Positions 7,166 to 12,777 of a stretch of DNA of 12,966 nucleotides are shown here, one piece after another. This DNA is from Pseudomonadota bacterium (GTDB lineage: Bacteria; Pseudomonadota; Gammaproteobacteria; Xanthomonadales; Xanthomonadaceae), in the NCBI GenBank assembly GCA_023430045.1, contig JAEZCF010000072.1, forward strand, positions 1-12,966. The letters run 5' to 3'. Every line of letters starts with the position of its first letter. Positions within the stretch are counted from its first letter, which is position 1. The notes beneath the pieces were generated by a model. It had not been told where the DNA came from. It searched no databases and worked only from the letters and a program-made list of their open reading frames with translations. The position numbers and the translations under genes are program-made.

Positions 7166-8257
7166 TTACAGCGCGGCTATCTGGCCATGTTCCACGTGGA
7201 ACCGGGTGATGTGCGGGGCGTCGATCAAGGCTGCGGGGCATTCGGTAGCGGTGATGAACACCTGGGCTGGACCGGTCCGGAGACGATCCAGTACGCGCTC
7301 CTGATGGTTGCGGTCCAGCTCTGACGCCAGGTCATCCAGTGCGATCACCGGCCAATGCTGGCGGTGCGCCGCATAATCTTCCGCCTGGGCCAGCAGGCAG
7401 GCGAGCGCTGTCAGCTTTGCCTGCCCGCGCGACAGCGCGTCCCGCCCGGGAATTGCGGAAAAACCTACATTCCAGTCCGCCCGATGCGGGCCTACTGACG
7501 TGTGACCGGCCTGGCGATCGCGTTCGCGCGCCAACAACAGCGCGTCGGCCAATGACATGTCCTGTCGGCGCCATCCCGGTGCCAGGTTCAAGGCCTGTAT
7601 GCCCAGTTGCGGGGCCAGGATCGCAGCCAGCTCCACGGCGCGATCCTGCAAGCGTTCCAGATACTGCTGGCGTCGGCTGGTCAGCGGCTCTCCTGCTTCG
7701 TACAGTTCATGGTCCCAGGTATCGAGCATCCGCGCGGGACCGCCCTGCTTGAGCAGTGCGTTCCGCTGTTTGAGTGCGCGGGAATAGCGCCGCCACAACG
7801 GCAGGAAGTCGGGTTCCACGTGGAACAGGCCCCAATCCAGGAAGCGCCGCCGGGGCTCCCCACCGCCGCTGACGAGTGCGTGGCTGCCCGGCTCGAAGGT
7901 GATGACGGCCAGCGCCGCGCACAGATTTCCAAGCTGCGCCACATCCTGACCATCAAGGCGCCCCTTCCAATCCTGGCCGGTGTGCCGCAGGCCGGCGCGA
8001 CGGCGCATATCCGTATGGCCGGGCAGTGTTTCTTCCCAATCCACAAAGACTTCCATCGCCTCCTGCCCCTGGCGGATCAAGCCATCACGGACGCGCCCGC
8101 GGAAACTGCGGCCATAGGCCATCACGTGAAGCGCTTCCAGCACGCTGGTCTTTCCAGCGCCATTATCGCCCGTCAACAGGTTGATTCCCGGCTGTGGCAA
8201 CAGTTCCACCACATCGAATCGACGCACCTGGGACAAGGAAAGACGGCGTATCTGCAT
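7166..8257 (-). CDS. recF: DNA replication and repair protein RecF
   Basis: RecF is an SMC-like ATPase that, with RecO and RecR, loads RecA at single-strand gaps. The 363-residue protein has Walker A GDNGAGKT (30-37), the ABC signature LSRGQAK (275-281), and Walker B with D-loop VIALDDLASELD (304-315). Length is normal for the family (E. coli 357). The ATG at 8257 gives the typical opening MQIRRLSLSQVR; no clear Shine-Dalgarno is visible. Two parS sites lie inside the gene, both read as Phe-His-Val-Glu (145-148 and 353-356). The gene is separated from dnaN by 903 bp including a strong terminator, so it must use its own promoter. It ends 110 bp before gyrB. Confidence 0.96.
   Translation of the reverse strand: MQIRRLSLSQVRRFDVVELLPQPGINLLTGDNGAGKTSVLEALHVMAYGRSFRGRVRDGLIRQGQEAMEVFVDWEETLPGHTDMRRRAGLRHTGQDWKGRLDGQDVAQLGNLCAALAVITFEPGSHALVSGGGEPRRRFLDWGLFHVEPDFLPLWRRYSRALKQRNALLKQGGPARMLDTWDHELYEAGEPLTSRRQQYLERLQDRAVELAAILAPQLGIQALNLAPGWRRQDMSLADALLLARERDRQAGHTSVGPHRADWNVGFSAIPGRDALSRGQAKLTALACLLAQAEDYAAHRQHWPVIALDDLASELDRNHQERVLDRLRTGPAQVFITATECPAALIDAPHITRFHVEHGQIAAL
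7188..7203. other. parS site 1 (inside 3' end of recF)
   Basis: TGTTCCACGTGGAACC contains the perfect 14-base palindrome GTTCCACGTGGAAC. It matches the gammaproteobacterial parS form TGTTCCACGTGGAACA at 15 of 16 bases. parS sites near the origin nucleate ParB for chromosome segregation. In recF it encodes part of RFHVEH. Identity as parS is by sequence match; parA and parB are not in the window. Confidence 0.88.
7812..7827. other. parS site 2 (inside recF)
   Basis: GGTTCCACGTGGAACA is the exact reverse complement of parS site 1 (16 of 16) and matches the consensus at 15 of 16. It lies 624 bp from site 1. In recF it encodes LFHVEP, a spot where E. coli RecF has a similar FHNEP as I recall, so the protein sequence tolerates the site. 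Confidence 0.88.
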
Positions 8258-8740
8258 GCGGGGAGTGAACAGTACAGAGGACAGACGGCCGTCCAGCTTA
8301 CCTTATCGGTCAACCGCCCCATGTCCGTGCAGCACGCGAACGGCGTCGCATCCCAGGATCGGGGAAACTGCCCCTCCATGGTCATTTCTCCGTATACCCA
8401 CGCCCGGGCAGTCCCGGTATGCGCTGAAGCTTCTGCGGCACGATCCCTTGCATGGGCGGCCCGTACCGAAGTTCCACGTGGCTGCCCATCCATTTCGGCC
8501 AGGATTCGGCGAATTCTGCTGGGCATTGCCCCCTGCCACGCCGCAGATTTCAAGGAATTCACCGCATCTGACGTTGGGCTCGGACGCTCTCGACCGCAGG
8601 CGCCAACCGGTACTGCGTCGGAATCTGAAAATCTGGTGGTCCGAATCCCGACCGCCTGCGTAGATTTCAAGCAACCGGACGTACTGTCCAGCAACGCGGG
8701 AAAAGCCTCTGGATGAGTTCTGTGCCAACACTGGACAAGC

Positions 8741-8785
8741 TGTGGATAAAAAGCAGGAGTTGGTTACCGTTGGATTCTATCCACA
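8741..8785. promoter_or_regulatory. Pair of inverted DnaA boxes in the dnaN-recF gap
   Basis: TGTGGATAA (8741-8749) is a perfect DnaA box on the minus strand. CTATCCACA (8777-8785) is a plus-strand box with one mismatch to TTATCCACA. They face each other with start points 36 bp apart, nearly the same geometry as the pair in the dnaA-dnaN gap, and an AT-rich tract follows about 40 bp away. Confidence 0.7.
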
Positions 8786-9090
8786 GGAATTCCCCCAGCT
8801 CCAGGGCTACATACACAGGGGGTTTCAGGTATATTTAATTCAATAAAATCATGGAGTTAGTATACTTTTACATGAAATCTGGCCCTACCATCACCACCAT
8901 GCTTTAGATTTATACCCAGATTTAAAAGCTTTGAAGCACGTTCGACAGCAGAATTCCGTCTTGTGGACAGGTTCTTGAGACGTCGCCTGGTCAGGCTTGA
9001 TCTTCCTCGAAACCAGCCCTATAACCGATCAGATCGGTTCCTTCAAATCCATATTCGCCTTCTGGTAAAAAAAGCCGGCGCTGAAAAGAA

Positions 9091-9106
9091 TGATCCACGT
9101 GGAACA
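9091..9106. other. parS site 3 (next to the dnaN terminator)
   Basis: TGATCCACGTGGAACA matches TGTTCCACGTGGAACA at 15 of 16 bases. It lies in non-coding DNA, and its last A is the first of the seven A residues that form the terminator U-tract on the minus strand. Confidence 0.85.
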
Positions 9107-9135
9107 AAAAAAGCCCGGATCAACGTCCGGGCTTT
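9106..9135 (-). terminator. Rho-independent terminator of dnaN
   Basis: AAAGCCCGGA (9110-9119) and TCCGGGCTTT (9126-9135) make a perfect 10-bp stem with a six-base loop. On the minus strand it is followed by seven T residues (9112-9106). It lies about 25 bases after the dnaN stop. It should stop dnaN transcripts before recF; on the plus strand it has only a short TTTCT, so reverse activity would be weak. Confidence 0.92.
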
Positions 9136-9137
9136 CT

Positions 9138-9153
9138 GGTTCCACGTGGAACG
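9138..9153. other. parS site 4 (between dnaN stop and its terminator)
   Basis: GGTTCCACGTGGAACG contains the perfect 14-base palindrome GTTCCACGTGGAAC and matches the 16-base parS at 14 positions. Its centre is 47 bp from that of site 3, so the two sites bracket the dnaN terminator. It ends 8 bases from the dnaN stop codon. Confidence 0.87.
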
Positions 9154-9160
9154 TCTCCCG

Positions 9161-10261
9161 TCAGAGACGCAGTGGCATCACCACGTGACGGGACTTCTCA
9201 CTGCTGGACTCACGCACCAGCGCCGAAGAATTGGAATCCCTCAGCTGCACAATGACGTACTCGTCGCGAAGGGCGGACAGGGCATCCAGCACGTAGTTGA
9301 CGTTGAACCCGATAGCCAGGTCACTGACCGTGGTCTCGGCCTCGATCTCTTCCTGCGCCTCTTCCTGCTCCGGATTGTGAGCACTGATCTTCAGATTGCC
9401 CGGTGACACTTCCACGCGGATACCGCGGTACTTCTCGTTCGACAGAATGGCGGCACGCTGCAGCGACGCGCGCAGTGCTTCGCGATCGACCTTCACTTCG
9501 CGATCCGCGCCGATCGGAATCACCGCTTCATAGTCCGGGAAGCGGCCGTCAATCAGCTTCGAGGTGAATGTCACATCGTCGCGCTTCACGCGCACGTGCG
9601 TACGGCCGACCTCGAGCTCGATCTCGCGGTCACCGCTTTCCAGCAGGCGCTGCAGCTCGGTCACGCCCTTGCGCGGCACGATGATCTGTCGCTTGGAGCC
9701 GCTGGGCCTGGCAAGCTCGGTTTCACACAGCGCCAGCCGGTGACCGTCGGTCGCCACGGTACGCAGGGCGTCGCCGCGCAGATCGAACAGCAGTCCGTTG
9801 AGGTAATAGCGGACATCCTGCTGTGCCATGGCAAACGCGGTGCGTTCGATGAGTTCCTTGAGCGTGGACTCGCCGATGGCCACGCGTTCGGTGGCTTCCA
9901 CCTCGTCAACTGAGGGGAAATCGTTGGCCGGCAATGTCGCCAGGGTGAAGCGGCTCCGTCCGGCCTGGACGGTGATCTTCTCGCCGGTCTGCGACACGGT
10001 GATGCGGCTGCCATCGGGCAGGGCACGGATGATCTCGAACAGCTTGCGTGCCGGGATGGTGGTCTCACCATCTTCCGCATCTTCGACTGCGATGCGCGAC
10101 ACCATTTCCACTTCCAGATCAGTGCCGGTCAGCGATAGCTGGCCGTCCTTCACCTGGACCAGGAAATTGGCCAGGACCGGCAGGGTCTGGCGGCGTTCGA
10201 CCACGTTGACGACCTGCGCCAACGGCTTGAGAAAGGCTTCGCGTTGCAGTGTGAAACGCAT
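9161..10261 (-). CDS. dnaN: DNA polymerase III beta subunit (sliding clamp)
   Basis: DnaN forms the ring-shaped dimer that tethers DNA polymerase III and other repair enzymes to DNA. The 366 residues equal the E. coli length. Family hallmarks include RYYLNGLLFD (151-160), TDGHRLA (171-177), LIDGRFPDYE (236-245), AHNPEQEEAQEE (294-305) and the C-terminal MPLRL (362-366) that lines the partner-binding pocket. The ATG at 10261 opens with MRFTLQREAFLKPL, typical of gammaproteobacterial clamps; upstream only a weak GGA is seen. dnaA lies upstream across the 275-bp oriC-like gap, so dnaN probably has its own promoter there. A strong terminator flanked by parS sites follows the gene. Confidence 0.97.
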   Translation of the reverse strand: MRFTLQREAFLKPLAQVVNVVERRQTLPVLANFLVQVKDGQLSLTGTDLEVEMVSRIAVEDAEDGETTIPARKLFEIIRALPDGSRITVSQTGEKITVQAGRSRFTLATLPANDFPSVDEVEATERVAIGESTLKELIERTAFAMAQQDVRYYLNGLLFDLRGDALRTVATDGHRLALCETELARPSGSKRQIIVPRKGVTELQRLLESGDREIELEVGRTHVRVKRDDVTFTSKLIDGRFPDYEAVIPIGADREVKVDREALRASLQRAAILSNEKYRGIRVEVSPGNLKISAHNPEQEEAQEEIEAETTVSDLAIGFNVNYVLDALSALRDEYVIVQLRDSNSSALVRESSSEKSRHVVMPLRL

Positions 10262-10536
10262 GTGGTTCCGTGCCCCTATGCTTTAAAAAATGTGGAATAA
10301 ATCAAAAGCCTGGTGGTGCTGGTAGAGCCAGAATTCAGGGAAAACACAGCTAACTTATTGTATTCAAACAGATTTAGTGCGTTGAAACCCTATGGAATAC
10401 TGCCCTTCGACAGGTGGGGAAACCTGTGGATAATTTTCGGGCATTGATCCACGCCATTCTTATCCACAGCATCCCACGCGCTTGTCCCCGGATTCTGCAC
10501 CGTTTTGTGCGATGACGCCTCAACGGCGTGCATGCA
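10262..10536. other. oriC: Probable chromosomal replication origin (oriC), dnaA-dnaN intergenic region
   Basis: This 275-bp gap carries two perfect inverted DnaA boxes and, on the dnaN side, an AT-rich half with clusters such as TTTAAAAAAT (10282-10291), AATAAAT and ATTTA that could serve as the unwinding element. A weak box-like TGTGGAATA lies at 10291-10299 and TGATCCACG at 10445-10453. In Xanthomonas campestris pv. campestris the dnaA-dnaN gap of about 273 bp was reported, as I recall, to be the minimal autonomously replicating origin with few DnaA boxes; length and content here fit. The region must also hold the dnaN promoter. Confidence 0.75.
10425..10468. promoter_or_regulatory. Two perfect inverted DnaA boxes in oriC
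   Basis: TGTGGATAA (10425-10433, minus-strand box) and TTATCCACA (10460-10468, plus-strand box) are both perfect matches to the DnaA consensus, with starts 35 bp apart. A small inverted repeat CAGGT/ACCTG (10411-10426) overlaps the first box. Confidence 0.88.
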
Positions 10537-11883
10537 TCATTCGCTCAGCTTGCGGATGAGCTTGTCCCAGTCTTCCCGCAGCTTGCCGTCGGTCTCCATC
10601 AACGTCCGGATCTGGCGGCAGCCATGCAGCACCGTGGTGTGGTCACGCCCAGCGAACGCATCGCCGATTTCCGGCAGGCTGTGTTCGGTCAGTTCCTTGG
10701 TGAGCGCCATCGCCACCTGGCGCGGGCGGGCCAACGAGCGGGTGCGGCGCTTGGACAGCAGGTCCTTGATCTGCAGCCCGTAGTAGTCGGCCACGGTCTT
10801 CTGGATGTTGGGAATGCTGATGGCCTGCTGCTGGGCCCGAAGCAGGTCGCGCAGGGTTTCCTGGGCGAAATCGGTGGTGATCGCGCGGCCGGTGAAATTG
10901 GCGCGCGCGGTCAGAGTATTGAGCGCACCTTCGAGGTCGCGCACATTGGAGCGCATCTTCTTGGCAATCAGGAACGCAACATCGTCGGGAATCTCCGCGC
11001 CACGTTCGCGCGCCTTGGCCAGCACGATCGCCGCGCGGGTCTCGAAGTCCGGCGGTTCGATGGCGACGGACAGACCCCAGGCCAGCCTGGATTTCAGGCG
11101 GGCTTCCAGACCCTCGACTTCGCGCGGGTACCGGTCGCAGGTCAGGATGATCTGCTGCTTGCCATCGAACAGTGCGTTGAAGGTGTGGAAGAACTCTTCC
11201 TGGGTGCGATCCTTGCCGGCGAAGAACTGGATATCGTCGATCAACAGGGCGTCGACCTGCTGGAACTGGCGCTTGAACTGGTCCATGGCCTTTTCCTGCA
11301 GGGCCCGGATCATCGCGCTGAAGAACTGCTCCGAACGCAGGTACAGCACCTTGGCGCCCGGGTTCGCCTGGCGCATGGCGTTGCCTGCGGCGAACATCAG
11401 ATGGGTCTTGCCCAGGCCGGTTCCCCCGTACAGCAGCAGCGGATTGTGCGCCCGGTCGCCCGGCTTCTGCGCCGCCTGGAACGCGGCGGCCAGGCCCAGC
11501 TGGTTGCTGCGGCCTTCGACGAAGTTGGCGAAGGTGTAATGCGAATCCAGGTTGCCAGCGAACGGCACCACCGGTTCACTGGCTGCCGGCATCACCGCGC
11601 CACCGTTGAACAGGCCCGGATTCAGCGCGGTCTGCGTCTCGACGGGCCGCGGGCGCGAGCCGATTTCAAGGAAAACATCGCCGAAGCCGGCGAAATGGGC
11701 CAGCAGTTCGCGGATCCTCGGCAGGTACAGGGAACGCACCTGGTCGACGATGAACGCATTGGGGGCGTAAAGCACCAGGCTGTCGGCGCGCAGATCAGCC
11801 TGCAGCGGCTTCAGCCAGGTGTGAACATCTTCGGGCGGAAACTCCGCTTCAAGGCGCTCGAGACAACGGGACCAGGCATCCAT
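10537..11883 (-). CDS. dnaA: Chromosomal replication initiator protein DnaA
   Basis: DnaA binds DnaA boxes at oriC, forms an ATP-dependent filament, opens the duplex and recruits the helicase. The 448-residue protein has domain I at 1-75 (MDAWSRCLERLEAEFPPEDV), a short linker, and the AAA+ domain with Walker A GGTGLGKT (153-160), Walker B LLIDDIQ (213-219) and RSNVRDLEGALN (311-322). The domain IV DNA-binding helix-turn-helix has the DnaA signature AGRDHTTVLHGCRQI (411-425). The ATG at 11883 is chosen because domain I starts there; an upstream in-frame TTG would add only two residues. No clear ribosome-binding site is seen. DnaA boxes upstream suggest autoregulation. It is divergent from rpmH and followed by the likely oriC. 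Confidence 0.97.
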   Translation of the reverse strand: MDAWSRCLERLEAEFPPEDVHTWLKPLQADLRADSLVLYAPNAFIVDQVRSLYLPRIRELLAHFAGFGDVFLEIGSRPRPVETQTALNPGLFNGGAVMPAASEPVVPFAGNLDSHYTFANFVEGRSNQLGLAAAFQAAQKPGDRAHNPLLLYGGTGLGKTHLMFAAGNAMRQANPGAKVLYLRSEQFFSAMIRALQEKAMDQFKRQFQQVDALLIDDIQFFAGKDRTQEEFFHTFNALFDGKQQIILTCDRYPREVEGLEARLKSRLAWGLSVAIEPPDFETRAAIVLAKARERGAEIPDDVAFLIAKKMRSNVRDLEGALNTLTARANFTGRAITTDFAQETLRDLLRAQQQAISIPNIQKTVADYYGLQIKDLLSKRRTRSLARPRQVAMALTKELTEHSLPEIGDAFAGRDHTTVLHGCRQIRTLMETDGKLREDWDKLIRKLSE

Positions 11884-12007
11884 CGGCAATAATCATCTGG
11901 GGCCGGCGGGCAGGCGCAGGAAAGCACCGTCCCGACAGGCCGGAAAGGGGGAAATGGATGGCTCAGCCTACCACCCGGATGCCCTATCTGGAATGGTTGT
12001 CCCACAG

Positions 12008-12028
12008 TTATTCACAAAATCATCCACA
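12008..12028 (+). promoter_or_regulatory. Tandem DnaA boxes upstream of dnaA
   Basis: TTATTCACA (12008-12016) fits TTATNCACA perfectly and TCATCCACA (12020-12028) has one mismatch to TTATCCACA. They are in the same orientation, 12 bp apart, in the dnaA-rpmH gap about 125 bp upstream of the dnaA start. They could mediate DnaA autoregulation or be part of an extended origin. Confidence 0.7.
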
Positions 12029-12068
12029 GCTATTGCACAGGCAGGTGAAATGGCGTAGTCACAGGGAC

Positions 12069-12098
12069 TTGACTTGAGGGGGCACACCCCTCTAGAAT
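12069..12098 (+). promoter_or_regulatory. Sigma-70 promoter of rpmH-rnpA with inverted repeat in spacer
   Basis: TTGACT (12069-12074) and TAGAAT (12093-12098) are separated by 18 bp, a good housekeeping promoter about 40 bp upstream of rpmH. The spacer is filled by GAGGGG-GCACA-CCCCTC (12076-12092), a perfect 6-bp inverted repeat. Whether a regulator binds there is unknown. Confidence 0.75.
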
Positions 12099-12136
12099 TT
12101 CCGGTTCTTTCCGTCCATTTCATACGAGAGGCCCAC

Positions 12137-12277
12137 ATGGCCACCAAGCGCACTTTCCAGCCCAGCAACCTCAAGCGTAAGCGCGACCACGGTTTCCGTG
12201 CCCGTATGAAGACCGCAGACGGCCGCAAGATCCTGTCGCGTCGCCGTGCCAAGGGCCGCAAAGTCCTGAGCGCCTGA
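12137..12277 (+). CDS. rpmH: 50S ribosomal protein L34
   Basis: The 46-residue, strongly basic protein MATKRTFQPSNLKRKR...VLSA is a full-length L34, a structural protein of the large ribosomal subunit. The ATG at 12137 is preceded by GAGAGG at proper distance. An in-frame upstream start at 12074 would lie inside the promoter and is not credible. rnpA follows after five bases, the arrangement conserved in most bacteria, so L34 and the RNase P protein are co-transcribed. The gene is divergent from dnaA. Confidence 0.97.
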   Translation: MATKRTFQPSNLKRKRDHGFRARMKTADGRKILSRRRAKGRKVLSA

Positions 12278-12282
12278 TTGCC

Positions 12283-12777
12283 ATGCCGCTTTCCGCGGCA
12301 GACGCAATCCTTCCGACAGTGAGTACTGCAGACCCGCGCAAGCGATTCCCTCGCTCTGCGCGGGTTCGCACGCGTGCCGAATATTCTACGGTCTTCAACG
12401 GCGCCCGCCGGGTGTCCGAACCGCTGATGACCCTTCACTGGCTGCCAGAAGACCGGCAGGCCAGGTTGGGTCTGGCCGTTTCCCGCAAGGTCGATCCGCA
12501 CGCCGTGGGGCGTAACCGGATCAAGCGCGTCCTGCGCGACACCCTGCGGCATTGCCGTGCCGATCTCCAGCCGGGCGATTATGTCGTGGTGGCGCGTGCC
12601 GCTGCGCGCCAGGCCAGCAACGACGAAATCCGCCAGGCCTTCCTGCGCCTGCTGCGGCGCCTCCGCGCATTGCCCGCGCCGTCCGTGGACGGCACAATGC
12701 CGCCTCCCGATGGCATCGCATCGCCTTCTTTGAATGAGCCGGCATCACGTTCCGGCCCCGTCGAGCCTGTCCGCTGA
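12283..12777 (+). CDS. rnpA: Ribonuclease P protein component with extended C-terminus
   Basis: RnpA is the basic protein cofactor of RNase P, which cuts 5' leaders from precursor tRNAs. The core is seen at FPRSARVRTRAEYSTVF (22-38), RLGLAVSRKV (61-70) and the RNR motif GRNRIKRVLRD (76-86), followed by GDYVVVAR (98-105). From the ATG at 12283 it is 164 residues, longer than the usual 110-130. The excess is an N-terminal stretch of about 20 residues and a Pro/Ser-rich tail from about 130. A GTG at 12319 would give 152 residues; neither start has a clear ribosome-binding site. Translation may be coupled to rpmH, five bases upstream. The stop overlaps the yidC start by one base. Confidence 0.93.
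   Translation: MPLSAADAILPTVSTADPRKRFPRSARVRTRAEYSTVFNGARRVSEPLMTLHWLPEDRQARLGLAVSRKVDPHAVGRNRIKRVLRDTLRHCRADLQPGDYVVVARAAARQASNDEIRQAFLRLLRRLRALPAPSVDGTMPPPDGIASPSLNEPASRSGPVEPVR

Larger units (their letters stand above)
8258..9160. other. Long dnaN-recF intergenic region with DnaA boxes and AT-rich tract
   Basis: These 903 bp hold no convincing gene: the open frames on both strands have arginine- and proline-rich compositions typical of chance frames in GC-rich DNA, and no recognisable motifs. From 8258 to about 8700 the DNA is GC-rich and contains a degenerate parS-like half-site (8470-8485), the palindrome GACGGCCGTC (8284-8293) and a short direct repeat (8542-8557 and 8659-8674). From about 8740 there are DnaA boxes (8741-8749, 8777-8785 and a weak one at 8962-8970). 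An AT-rich tract (about 8825-8935) has several -10-like hexamers, such as AGTATACT (8859-8866) and minus-strand TATAAA (8909-8914). The region ends in the dnaN terminator with its two parS sites. It must contain the recF promoter, which I cannot place. Confidence 0.7.

Noticed and set aside
3870..7304. Very long open frame (1144 codons) on the plus strand, antisense to the CPBP gene, gyrB and the end of recF
   Set aside because: It mirrors the codon structure of confidently identified genes on the other strand, has no recognisable domain and is His/Gln/Arg-rich, as expected for antisense frames in GC-rich DNA.
8123..8128. Other CACGTG hexamers (for example at 1571, 4989, 5840, 8123, 9182, 9593)
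   Set aside because: The flanks do not match parS; such hexamers are expected by chance in GC-rich DNA.
8303..8731. Minus-strand open frame upstream of recF (142 codons), with other frames of 160-173 codons overlapping
   Set aside because: Composition is not protein-like, there is no ribosome-binding site or motif, and competing frames exist on both strands.
10321..10345. GGTAGAGCCAG in oriC, considered as a piece of a GTAG-type REP element known from Stenotrophomonas
   Set aside because: No full stem-loop with GTAG ends is present; the match is too short.
10528..11892. Plus-strand open frame of 454 codons antisense to dnaA
   Set aside because: Covers dnaA almost exactly in antisense; no motifs. 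A shadow of dnaA.
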